The position numbers and the translations under genes are program-made. This document shows positions 21,366 to 33,427 of a DNA stretch of 64,000 nt, piece after piece (the stretch's first letter is position 1; each line of letters begins with the position of its first letter). The stretch lies in contig JBBPFI010000002.1 in the NCBI GenBank assembly GCA_037974965.1, positions 124,001 through 188,000 of the forward strand. Reading direction: 5' to 3'. This DNA comes from Dacryopinax spathularia. Lineage: Eukaryota > Basidiomycota > Dacrymycetes > Dacrymycetales > Dacrymycetaceae. The notes under the pieces are model-generated. The model made no database searches. It was given only the letters and a program-made list of their open reading frames with translations, and had not been told where the DNA came from.

Positions 21366-22424
21366 AAGTAGCAAGGTATGCATTCCGAAGTTGCTCCTGA
21401 GTTCATTATATATTTTCCTGCAAGAGAGATGGTATATCACTCGCTGCAGCTATGGCGCAGGGACGACTATCTCGACTGTGTTTGCTGCTTTTCCGAGATG
21501 GAAGGAGAAGGAGGCGAAAGGTGGAGGCAAGCCGCCATACTTATAATGCCCTGGCGGGCCGTGGATCACCCATGCTCCGAATGAGGCGCGTCATTAGGGG
21601 TCCAGCTACGGCTTTCCGCAAGACGACCATCTCTCTGCATGTGGACCTTGTCAATCCTTTTTGGTTTCTTATGAGCTGCCAGGTCATAAACTGTCAGCCA
21701 GGTGCAAGAGGGAGTGATGTGAAGAGGGTGTGGTCAGAGAATCGCTCGAACGACTCTCCAACCGAAACTTCCTATAACAATATGACGCCGAACTACTCGC
21801 CGAGGGAGCCTGACACGACGGTATCGCTCCATCACCGCATCCAGTCATCATGAAAACCCACTGAACGCAACACGCGGGCACCTGCTGCGTAGACGAAGTG
21901 GCCGTCTGTGCGGCATGTACGCCGAGCGCCACTCATGCCGTTCGACCGCCTCGCTGGCACACCTTGAAGGGACTACTCCATCGGCAGACTGGCCTCTTAA
22001 CATCGGATCCTAGGGCAAGAAAATGTAGAGTATCCAACTTTGGAGCACGGCTATCGTTCTTTGCTACCCGACCTATGGTTGCTCTCTTCTGGGCTTCTGG
22101 CGACAGGGCTTGAACTTGGCTTCTAGAAATCTGCTCCGTCAGGAACACGACTGGGCTAGGTCCGGGGTGATCATGCGAGGCTTCGGTCGTCATTGATTGC
22201 CGTACTATGGCGAGGAATTCTATCCTGTGGCTGCCGCTCCACGAGTTGCTGGTGCTGGAGCGGGGGGAGCCGAACAACAGCACCTGAACTTAGTGGAGCG
22301 CTCTATGGCTGACAGTGCAACCTGCTGGTTTGTCGGGCACAGCCATCATCCCAGATTACAATGCGGATCAGCAATATAAAGCGCTGCCTTGACCAGCAAA
22401 GACTCTCGGCAAGCAAGCAACGCC
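21366..22424. other. Intergenic, with TATA-like box for copy C
   Basis: About 1.06 kb, close in length to the previous spacer. An atataaag at 22374-22381 lies about 45 bases before the copy C start. Nothing else is recognised. Confidence 0.4.
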
Positions 22425-23199
22425 ATGCATCGGCTCTCCTGGTCCGCCCTTCTCACATGTCTGCTGGTCGTGCTGATACGGATGGTCGACGCCGACCAAA
22501 CGTGTACGGTATGCCGCACCATTCAGACTCATAGATCCCCGCTAAGCTCACGGTTCAGGCGGACAGCGACTGTGCATCCACCGGAGTTGGCTCAGTTCCC
22601 ACTTGCTACAACGGCGGCTGTTACTATGGTACGAATGCTCCTGACACTCATCCTCGATACACTCACGCAAGCTCTCAGAGACATGCTATTCTGCCTTCGG
22701 CGTGAGTCCATCTTGCCTGCCTGGTGTTCCAGTACTGAATGTGAACCGTTACAGTATACTCCTTCCTCAGACTGCTTCACCGAGAAGACGGGTCCTAAGG
22801 CTGCACGCACGCGCTGCAAGTGTCAAAACGTCCTTACAGGAAGCAACTACCGCCGCCGACGCGACTTGAACGTCTGTCCACGGGGCCACGAGCGTTGTCA
22901 CGTCTTTCATGGCTGGGGAGGGACGGAATGTGTGGACGTCATGAACGATATCGAGTCGTGTGGAGGCTGCGTAGGGCTCGATGAGGGAGGTCCGGGGGTG
23001 GACTGCACGCTGGTTGAAGGAGCGGATTCCGTTCGCTGCATCGGGGGCGTCTGTTTCATCGGTACGGATGCTCATTCGCTGCCGGATCCTGCGCAGGTAA
23101 CTGACCAGGATGGCAGAGGAATGTGCAAAGGGCTGGGTGCTGGACCGAACACGCTCTTTGTGCACTCTGGCCGAAGGAATACGTGTCCAGGTGGGTTAA
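22425..23199 (+). CDS. CPL1-like cysteine-rich secreted protein, copy C
   Basis: Exons 22425-22508, 22559-22628, 22679-22701, 22755-23061 and 23117-23199 give 188 residues. The signal peptide ends around MVDA before DQTCT. Hallmarks follow: CYNGGCYYG, a 23-nt exon with ETCYS, TGSNYRRRRDLNVCPRGHE, ERCHVFHGWGGTECVDVM, NDIESCGGCVGLD, then EECAKGW in the last exon. It belongs with copies F and G (YRRRRDL with TGSN, NDIESCGGC) rather than with A, B and D (DFYC type). The last acceptor was set at 23116; this gives the EECAKGW block seen in the other copies. Secreted, disulphide-rich; the function is otherwise unknown. Confidence 0.85.
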
Positions 23200-23933
23200 G
23201 GCCTGCAGTAATGTTGTGAGACCGGCTTCCACGCCGTGATTGATAATCCGCCTCGTCCACTAAACATGACGGATTGTTTCGGACACGAGAATCAGAGCTA
23301 GCAAGCGATCGCACTCCAAGTTCCCCACTAAGGAGCGTTCAATGGGGCGTTCCGGTCTCAAGGTGAGGAGATAGCAGCCCTCGGTGATGGAGAGGAGCGC
23401 CCTATTCTCCTATCCCTATCACTCACACAGAGCCTACGAGACAACCTACCTTCCACGTACCTTTCATTCCTCCCATACCAATCCCGTAACGACTTCCAAT
23501 ACCGCATGCCGTAAACACATTCTCGCCCTGTCCCCGGCGGTAGGCCTTTCCATCACTGAGGAGCGTGGGCAATGGGATACGAATGATACAGTCGACGTAA
23601 AACAGGAAATACGGATGGCATTGGGAATTCACCTCTACGTTACTAAAGGTCCTACAACAATGCTAGCTAGCCAGGGGCGTACCACGCAAAAACAAGGCTG
23701 GCAGAACGCGATATCAAGCAACACAGCGTATGGGAATGACTCAAGGCGGGGGCAAGAAACCTCAAACAACCGGAGATCGTTCGCAAACCGGACGGTCCGG
23801 CTAATACGAGCAGCACCAGGAAAACAACAGGCAGAAGAGAAGGGTGGTGGGAGTGGTACAAAGGTAATATGAACAAACAAACAAACAAACATGGGGAAGT
23901 CGTAAATACTTCACGCTCACAGAGTCGAGTGGC
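23200..23933. other. Intergenic between convergent genes
   Basis: 734 bases between copy C (plus) and the peroxiredoxin (minus), so mainly 3' regions. It includes an (aaac)n simple repeat at about 23872-23891. No gene recognised. Confidence 0.35.
23872..23891. repeat. (AAAC)n microsatellite
   Basis: About five tandem copies of a 4-base unit just beyond the stop codon of the peroxiredoxin gene, in its presumed 3' untranslated region. Confidence 0.75.
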
Positions 23934-25030
23934 CTACTTCTTGAGCCCTTCCAAGAACGCATACACTTGCTTGGGACTATCGTCGGGCTTAACACCCAGA
24001 CTCTTGAGCACCAGTTTCCCCGAGCCCTTCTCGAACGCGAAATGGGAGCGCTTTGTTTTCCCGCCGGCGGAGGCACCGAGGGCTTTGATAAGCTTGTGTG
24101 AGGGGTCGGAGAGGAGGGGGTAGGGGAGTTTTTGCTGGAGAGTGAGGTCAACGGGATTGTACAAAGACGGCGAGGGGAGGGAGTAGAGCACGTACTGCCG
24201 ACTTCCACTTGGCTTGAGCGGCGGCTGGGTCACCGGAGACGCAGTACACCTCATACCCTAGGTCGGTGAACTTCGGGTAACTATCACGGAACCCGCAAGC
24301 TTGTCTTGTGCACCCCGCTACAAAGCTCAAATCAGCATCCACTCGACGCGTCAGAAAACAGGAATTGGCGTACGAGTGTTGGCCTTAGGCACAAGGAAGA
24401 ACACGACGCCCTTGTCCTTCCCCACAAGACTCTGGACATCCACATCCTCCCCGTCCTGGTTCTTCAGCGTAAGCTTGGGGAGCGTATCACCCAGCTCGAG
24501 CTCCTTCCCCTCCTCCGCATCGGTCGGGGCGTTCTTGGGTGCTTCAGCCTCAGCCTCGGCTTCGGCAGCCTTGGACTCGGCCTGCTCGGCTTTCCCGTCC
24601 GCTGCGGGCTCTTCGGCGATGGGCTCCTCCTTGCTTGCCTCAGCGGACTTGGAGCTCGGCTTGGCCTTGCTAGCGGGTTTGGCCTTTGAGGCGGGCTTAG
24701 CCTATACATGCCAGAGTCAGCCTCAGGCTCTACAGCGTCCAACCTCGGACCTCAGGCAATAATACCCCAAGACGAAGTTGGAATGTGGCAAGCACCGAAC
24801 GAGAGACGCACCTTCTTAGCAGCAGGCTCCTCAGCCTTGTTCTCCTCCCCAGCCCGCTTCTTGCTCTCCTCCCCAGCCTCCTCCTTCTTGTTCGCCGCAG
24901 CAGAGGGGTTTTTTGCCGCAGGGGCCTTAGCAGGCGGGGCGGGAGGAGCCGGTTTGTCCGCCAGCCGGGTTGAGCGACGGGTTGGCTCGGTTGGCCCAGA
25001 AGAGGGGTCTTTCTTAGCACGAGGAGCCAT
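23934..25030 (-). CDS. PrxQ/BCP-type thiol peroxidase (Dot5-like)
   Basis: Exons 25030-24812, 24701-24374, 24317-24196 and 24134-23934 give 289 residues. About 130 N-terminal residues are low-complexity Ala/Lys/Pro/Glu with repeated PASKAK-like units and an RRSTR motif near the start, suggesting a nuclear or DNA-associated extension as in yeast Dot5. The catalytic domain starts near GDTLPKLTLKNQDG and has NTPGCTRQACGFRD, with peroxidatic Cys about 185 and resolving Cys about 190 (C-x4-C, the BCP/PrxQ pair). SDPSHKLIKALGA and RSHFAFEKGSGKLV follow. The Pro-Gly before the catalytic Cys is only restored when intron 2 ends at 24318. It reduces peroxides using thioredoxin. Confidence 0.9.
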
Positions 25031-25971
25031 TTTTCTTTTCCCGAAATATTCAAGCAAGAACCTTACAAGCAGCCCGAGCAAGAGCAGCTGAGATATAAAG
25101 GAAGAGGGAGGAAAGAGAGGAGGATACGCGAGGAAGATGAGGAGGGGGAGTTGATGTATATGTTTGTGGGGGGGGCCCTCGGCGCGGAGCGGGGGGTCCG
25201 AGTTGTCTCGAGTCCCTTGTCGTCTGTTGTCGGTGTGCGTCAACCACAACTACGCGGAGGCAAACTAGAACAATTATTACTCCTTTCGGGGTTAAAAAGG
25301 TACTGATTATCCGCAGTTGGTCCTATAGACGCTGTTTGAATCCGAGGTCTGAGTTGGGGAGAGCGAGAAAGGAGCGGACGCAAGCCTCAACGGTTGGTGC
25401 TGTACAGTAAACAATGAAGGGCGTGACCTTGTGATACGACGAGACGCGCAGAAGCAAGTGCAGCTGCCACCATCCACCAACCAGCTCCTGGGGTTTCGGG
25501 CACGCGTGGGCAGAGTTCTTTCGGATCAACTCAAAAAGAAGGCGTAAACATTCGCGCGGGTTCCTATTAGCCTGGAAGAAGTCGGAATCAGGCGATGTTT
25601 CACAACATGCCGCGATGCAGTATTCAATTACCGCCTCCTCTCCAAAGCATATGCAACAGTCTTGATGCTAACGGATAAATCTGGGAACATCGAGCTCCCC
25701 CTCTAACTTGCTTGCCTTCAATTCCATAGTGAAAGAACGAAAGGATGACAACGCACATGCAGGGTATCAACTGCGATGGATGATGTCCTTGCGGAAAAAT
25801 AGTGCAAGAAAACGGAGAAGAAAGTCGAGCGAAATAAGGGACAAACATAGTTGCAGACTTCGCTTGCATGTCAAGCACGCCTGCGAATCTTGGACGAGAG
25901 GTTGGGCAGCCACAGATACACGGGACCTTGGTACGAGTAACGTCTTCGGGTGAAGGGTCACTATGCGCAGA
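25031..25971. other. Intergenic, no gene recognised
   Basis: 941 bases between two minus-strand genes: the peroxiredoxin promoter and the 3' region of the LRR gene. Only short unsupported frames are present. Confidence 0.3.
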
Positions 25972-28900
25972 TTATTGTCGAACTCCCTCCGGGAAGAAAG
26001 ACAGAGGCGGCTGCTCGTCCACGTCGTTCAGCGGGTCAGCTTCAGCGGGCACCGTCCTTGGTGGAGGCCGCTTGACTTCTTTCTCGAGTAACTGCGAATA
26101 ATTCATCAGCACCGATACTAGAGAAAGAAGGATTAGAACAAACGTACCTCCTTCTTCAGCTCATCGCCGTCAAGATCCTTCCTCTCTCCCCTCTCCTCCA
26201 TCTCGTCCTCCGTCAACAACGCATGCCCCCGCCTGAAGACCTCTCCTTCCTCCTCAACCCAATACTTGCTCCTCTCCTCCACAGGACTCGTAAGCGGCAG
26301 CTTACTGCTGCCTGATCCACTCCTGCTCCGGACGAGCGGTGACCTTGCAAGCGGTGAGGAGGGCATACGGATTGTTGGTGAACTGCTGCCTGATGCGGAC
26401 GAGGCGGCAGTATGGGCTTTGTCCATCCCTCCGAAGGAGACTCGAGGCCTGATGTCCCGACCCAGTTCTTCAGGATCCGGGTCCACACCTGCGCCCAGCG
26501 GCTCCTCATCCGACTCGCCTTCATCATCACTGCCCGACGTAATGCTGAACGCTGGCGATAGCGCATGCGCCGTCCCCGGGCTCGTAGAGACCGACACGGC
26601 CTGCGCCGGGGAGAGGTTGGAGCTGGGCGTACTAGGTCCCGAACCGCTCCCGCTCCCACTAGGAGACGCATGCATCCCATTCAACCCCAATCCCATCGCT
26701 CGCCCCGCATCCCCATTCTGCGCTTTCTGCCTCGCAGCAGCGCTGAGCTTGGCACTAGCCTCGAGCCCGTCAACGAGCTCGAGTAGTTGCGCAAGCCTGT
26801 CCTCGCGCCGCTCAGCACGGGCCATCTCTTCCAGTCGCTCGATAAGGGCTTTGCGAGCATCTTCACCCACGTCCCGCTCCCCACGGCAGATCTCGCCTAC
26901 GCAATCGAGCACTTCCGCCTCGCTCAGCTTCACCACCTTAAGGCGCTCCTTTTCGCTCTTCCCAAGCGGGCGCGCTTCTTCCACTACGGGTTTGGAGACG
27001 AGCTTGGCGGCATCGGCATCTCCGTTCGTGCCTTGCAAGGTTTGCAGGATCTCGCTCTTCCCAAGCAATTCACCCCCCCTTCCGGCCTTTTCGGTGTTCC
27101 TTATACATGCCTGGAGGATATCTCTGGAGCATCGAGCGGCTCGCTCGTCATTCGGGGGAATACTCAGGTCCAGGCATCGAAGAATCGTGTTCGACCTCAT
27201 ACCCGCTGCGAGAGCGAGGATACCAGCGTGGTCCAGCTCGTTCCGGGTGAGATCGAGGTGCAGCAGGGTATGCGACTCCGGAATGAACTCGGCTAGATGT
27301 ATAGCAGCTTGGGAAGTGAGGTTGGTGTTGGATAGGAAGAGCCGCTTGAGCGACCGGTTGACGGTGAATGCCATGCGTAATGATGTGACCTACGACCCCG
27401 CTCCAGATCAGCATTTCCCGCCGATTTGGGATTAGATGGGAAAAAAGACACGCACCCCTTCGAGACTCGGCCCACAACAGGGATTCCCGCTCATATCGAG
27501 CGTCTCGAGCGTCTCGTTGTACTTCAACGCTTCGGCGACCGCACTCAGGCCCTTCTCGTCAATCCTGTTCTCGGCGAGGTTAAGCACCCGTAGCGTCCGG
27601 TTCCGCTTGAGAACTTGGGCGATATATGTCACGCCAGTCTACAGCACTTCCGTTAGCCCGCGTTCCCAGAGCGATAAAGGCGCATATGTGCTGCAACTGA
27701 GATGGTGGCAGGAACGTAGGACGTACCCGAATATCATTCCCCTTCAGATCGACCGTCCTTAGCCTCCCTAATCGAGGCACGTCATCCAATCCCCGAACGC
27801 TGCTCAACAGCGCCGGGCTTGGCAGTCCTCCTCCAGCCGCCTTGTCCGATTCCTTCGCGTGCCGGGTTGTGATCCCGCCAGAGTCGTTGCTCGTTATGAT
27901 CGGCGGACTTCTCCTGGCTGGTGTTGTGACCTGCTGCTGTTGAGCATTTTGTGAGGTAGATAAGTTGGAGCCTGGGAGGGTTGATGCCACGCTCTTTGGT
28001 GAGCCGGACGGTGTGGATCGAGGTGTGGATTGCAGGGAAGGTGGTAACGGAGGAACATGATGCACGTGCGGGAGAGGCCTTCCTTGTGCAATCGCAGCTG
28101 CTTGTTGCTGCTGGATGCGCTTGATCTTCGGCACGTAGGCGGCATATGTGGTCGTAGGCGTGCTCGTTCCTGACCCTCCGCTCGCAGCAGGTGCCGTTGG
28201 AGGCCGAGGTGGCAGCAGACGGGGCGGCGGTGGCGGTGGCGTGTAGGAGGATAAAGAAGAGGAAAGGGAGAGGGAGGAGTGGGAATGGGATGTGGGGAGT
28301 GAGGGTGGCATTACTATTGGCTGGAAGGCCGTATCGGGGTAGTCTTTCATCAGGACTGCGAGCGCTACGGCGCCGGAAGCGGAGATGCGATTATGCCGCA
28401 GGCTCAGGTGACAGAGCTGCGATGGCCGAATTGCATGAGCTAAATGCGCATACCGCCATCAGCTCTCGAGCATGGGGGAAGGCGAGAATGGCACGTACCG
28501 AGGATCTCGAGCGATGCAGGCTTGAGGCTGCAGTTGTCCAGCCGTAGCGTGATCAGCCCGTCACCATCATCCACTCCTTCCTCATGCCACGGCTCGCTCA
28601 ACAACAGCCTCGCGACCTCCCAGTCCTCCTTCCTGATCCCCTTGCCCTTCATACTCGGCGACAATGGCGTCTCTGCACCACTACCGGGACCCTGGTCGTC
28701 GGGCTTTTGGAGGACCTGAACGAGGATCTGGGCTGATGCGGGTGGGAGGGGGACACCAGAGAGATCGAGCGAGGAGAGCCGTCTGGCGCGCGAAAGGTAC
28801 GTCTGGAGGAGGGTGAATGCGGGCGGTTTTAGTCGCGGGTTATTGGCTAGGGAGAGAGCGGGGAGGGTGGCGGAGATGAGGAGGGCATGGAGGATGGGTT

Positions 28901-29965
28901 TGAGGGACTGAGAGACTGCTTAGTATCTCCTGTAGAACTATATTCGAATGAGAGGGCGCACCTGTTCGTCAAGGTCACATCCATCTAGGATGACCTTTGA
29001 CAGCCGGAGGTTGAGCGCCAGAACGTCCGCTACCGCAGCAGCGTGGTACACCGACAGAGTGATCCCCGTGAGGTCCAAGAACCTCGGCTTGCTGTTCAAG
29101 CCAATCTGTACCACAGATCAGCATACACCCAGAGTGCAAGCGAGGCAAAAGGCAGGAAGAGGGGTTCGAAGCGGAAGCCAAAACGCACCCCGCTCTTCCC
29201 CTCTTCCTGCCCCTGCTCTAAGCTCATCCCACGGCTCACCTTAATAGCCGCCAAAATCCTATCGTCCACCCTCTCCTCCCTCGTCCTACAACAATCCCTA
29301 TAAAACCCCTCGACCCGCTCCGCGCTCCACGTGTTCTCCCTCAGCGTGACGAGCGTCTCCCGGAGTGCCTCTTCGGCCTGGATACGCGCTTTGCTCGTCT
29401 CGGGCGAGCAGGGCGGGAGGGAGGAGGAGATGGAGTATGTGACGGATAGGACGGGCATGCGGAAGTGGGCGCGTTTGAGCGGTTTTTTCGCTGTGGGCGG
29501 CTTTGTGGTTGCGCCTTCTCCTGTTGCTGCACCGGCTGCTGCTGGTCCAGAGGCGGCCGGACCTGATACAGCGGGCGCTCCATTTCCCGGTGTGGCGGCT
29601 GGACCACTCCCCCCGCCAGGAAGACCGAGCTTGCTAGGAAGAGAGAATATGTTCTGCGTTATACTGGTGAACACATTCTTCGGCGGCGGAGGCGGAGGCC
29701 GCAAGATCGACTTGAGCGGCCTGGCATTCGGCGACCTATAGATGGGCGAGAGCGGCGTCTGAGGCGGTTCAGCAGCGGAAGAAGAAGAGGCCGCGGAGAC
29801 TTGGGTGATGATGGGCGTCGAGGGCCCCGCTTCGGGCTGGTCGAACCGGGCTGAAGAGGACGAGGACGCTTGTGTGGGGGTGGATGGTGACGAAGTGGAA
29901 GAAGTCGACGAAGAAGCAGAGGAAGTGGAGGAAGACGGAGTGGACGGGGAGGCCGGAGAGGCCAT
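25972..29965 (-). CDS. Large LRR (RNI-like) protein with candidate PP1-docking motifs
   Basis: Exons 29965-29240, 29105-28962, 28907-28499, 28439-27727, 27638-27456, 27389-26148 and 26091-25972 encode 1178 residues. The N-terminal 120 residues are Ser/Thr/Pro-rich and end in LKSILRPPPPPPKNVFTSI. A conserved block (KRAHFRMPVLSVTYSIS) precedes leucine-rich repeats such as LCHLSLRHNRIS, RLRTVDLKGNDIR, RTLRVLNLAENRIDEKGL, ETLDMSGN and LLHLDLTRNELDHAGI, interrupted by a long Pro/Ser/Gln-rich insert (about 445-610). After a charged helical region comes a Ser-rich tail with RPRVSFGG near residue 1035. SILR and RVSF are forms of the SILK and RVxF docking motifs of protein phosphatase 1; animal PPP1R37 is an LRR protein that binds PP1. 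A PP1-regulator role is inferred from this. Confidence 0.8.
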
Positions 29966-30636
29966 CCTTTCTTCCTGTCTATGTGCTTGCAGATATAACG
30001 AGGCAAGTAAGGAAATAGCAAGCGAGATATTAACAAGTCAATGCAGCAGAGGTAGGCGAAATCAAACGGTCGAACGACTCGTTCACGCACTCTGCACTCC
30101 TTCACCCCTTCGGTCGACAGGGTAGGGACGGAGGGGATGGATTGCGGTGCGGGTGCGGAGCTAGAATGACGCCTGGAGAAGGGAGTCGGGGGATCTTCGG
30201 TTCCGACGGAGTGCTGGTGCGGGGAGTGAGCTGAAGGGGAAGGCGTCATCCAACGTTATGAGGCTATTGCATGATCAATGGCGGTTTACGTGATGGTAGA
30301 CATTCGAGCAGGTGAGCGTCACCTCGACTACAGCTTGGTGGATAGATGTATTGTTGCAAGTAAGTAGATGATGTGCACAATACACGCGCAAGTACATGCG
30401 CAGTCGTACGAGCAGTGCACGACAGCATGATTTCAAAACAGATGATTGATTTCGATCAGTTATACAGCGTTTCATTTCCTCCTTCTCCCCACCTTCTCTC
30501 CGCCGTCTCTCCAATCAGCAGCAGCACAAGCACAGCATACACCGTTCTATCCCTCTCTCTCTGCCTCTGTCCTCCCCTAGCTGCCTCGCCCATGCGTTGC
30601 TTGTACGAAAGCCGCGGAAGGCGAAGCGTAGTGCAA
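29966..30636. other. Intergenic, no gene recognised
   Basis: 671 bases between two minus-strand genes: the promoter of the LRR gene and the 3' region of profilin. Confidence 0.3.
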
Positions 30637-31405
30637 CTAGTAGTTGACGCTCTTGAGGTAGTCGCCGAGCTTTTCGACGACCATGTTTGCCTCCCCGCCC
30701 TGCGTGGGCGGGTCGTATTCGGCCACGACGACAGCCTGGTTCGTCTTAACCAGCGTGCATCCCCCTTGCTACACACAGGCGATCAGCATGCGCTCCACTT
30801 AAACCCTGGACCAACAATGCCGACGCGACGGCCGCAGGAGAGGGACATGGAAAGGTTGGTGAAAAGGAAGAGGAGGGGGACACAAGGATATAAAGGGAAT
30901 AGGAAGGCGGACTTACGCCCTGCTTGCCATACAACTTCGAGTCGTCCACCTGAACAGTGAAGAACTTTCGCCCGTTCAAGCGGATGCCGCTCGCTTGAGC
31001 AGCAGAAGGGTCCTTGAACACTTGTATGATGGCTTGCTGTTCCTGGGGCGAGATCTACGATGCATGCACATTAGCGCATATTCCCAATGTCGAAGAAACA
31101 TAGGAGGATTGGGACGTTGATGCGAAAGGCAGACAATGCCGAGGAGGGGTGGAGGTGGTTGTGGTGAGAAGGTTGGGGGAGAACGCACATTGTACCCGGC
31201 ACTTGAGGCCCACACACCGCCCTGCAAGCCAATAATAGCCCCACGCGCAATCTTGCCCGTCCCCACAAGATGGTCATCGACGTATGCTGCTCATCGTATC
31301 AGCCCAACATCCCAAGTCGAGCATATCCTGCCCCTCCCACTGCCCCACGGCGCAGCAGAGGGAGGGAGCAGGGAGGAAGGGAAGAAGCATACCTTGCCAA
31401 GACAT
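30637..31405 (-). CDS. PFY1: Profilin
   Basis: Exons 31405-31393, 31286-31189, 31054-30917 and 30768-30637 give 126 residues, the normal profilin length. It starts [15 protein letters not shown], the family's N-terminal signature (WQxYVDxxL), continues AAIIGL-like [18 protein letters not shown] and [16 protein letters not shown], and ends with [20 protein letters not shown]. It binds actin monomers, poly-proline and phosphoinositides in the cytosol. Introns are 106, 134 and 148 nt, longer than elsewhere in this window, as in many highly expressed genes. It is divergent from TPI1 across 417 bases. Confidence 0.96.
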
Positions 31406-31822
31406 GGTTCTCTCGAGAAAGAAGACGATAAGCTCTTGTCCCTTGGGCTTTGGATAAGAAGAAGTAGAAGAAAGATAGGAGGTAAGTGCAGAGAGAATGC
31501 GGAATGTAGCGATTGATGTTCGGTTGGCCGAGACGTGTGCTGTGCTCTGCGTTGCCCCGCTGGCGGCGTAAGGGGGGCACGGGCAGAGTGGCGAAATGAG
31601 TGGCTAAGCCCGGGAACAGATTTGGTCATCCCTTGCTCGGAGCCGACGGAGCAAGGAGGGGGGTGAGCGTGATCAGCGTGCAGAGCCGGGAACAGGCGAC
31701 CGCACAGAACTGGGGATATTTCTGAGCGTTTACCTTGTTGTTGAAAGGAGCGCATATAGCTGCCCTTGCTCTGTCTCTACTATCCTACTTCCCTCCTCTC
31801 TAGCTCTCAAGAAATAGCCAAG
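31406..31822. promoter_or_regulatory. Shared divergent promoter, profilin / TPI1
   Basis: 417 bases separate two housekeeping start codons. At 31631-31657 there is an imperfect palindrome with perfect 8-base outer arms (ccttgctc ... gagcaagg). Its right half contains gccgacggagcaa, also found in the MITE at 45938-46463. It could be a control site or a remnant of the element. Confidence 0.5.
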
Positions 31823-32790
<968 letters not shown>

Positions 32791-33427
32791 ACAAACGAGC
32801 GATGAAACCTAAGTGTTCAACGCACCCTCCTCGAATCACAGACCGAGCTTAATGAGGATGCGGGGGTACAACTACGAGGCTACGTGGCGTAACTGGAGAG
32901 CAAGAGAGGGAGACAAGGGCAATGTAATGACGAAATAGAAAACTGCAATGAAGATTCTACTTGACGAGCACTTCCCCAAACCCAACTCTACTAGTTCCCC
33001 CTCGACAAGCTCCTGTCTGCACTTGAGGACTGACTCCTCGCCTCTCCCCAAGATCGTCTGACCTTTCGGGTACATGCGGAACGCTCCAGGCAGCTCAGAG
33101 ACCCGGGCTGCCCAGTCCCCTCATGCATGCCAAGGAAGAACGTCAACTTTCAGGTCGCGTGCCCTGAACTGTCCAGCAACAGCCTGGCGCTGCTTCTTGG
33201 TCTGGCCCACCGCCGGCGCTGTCGATGCACGATCACGTGAATTGCGGGAGAAGCTTGGCAAGAGCTGTTTATCCGCATTTTCGAGAAGCGACGTGGGGCA
33301 GAGGCAGTGTATGTACATGGGTATAGGATACGTATTGCTCCAGTAGGGATTACAGTGGATGAGAAGAATTTTAGTAGTGGGTAATGTAGCACAAGGGAGA
33401 GAACGGGATGGCAGCACAAAAATGTCG
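32791..33427. other. Intergenic between convergent genes
   Basis: 637 bases of 3' sequence from TPI1 and the GT18-like gene. No gene recognised. Confidence 0.3.

Noticed and set aside
26266-27435. 389-codon plus-strand frame
   Set aside because: Antisense to the last large exon of the LRR gene, Ser-rich, no start context or family signal.
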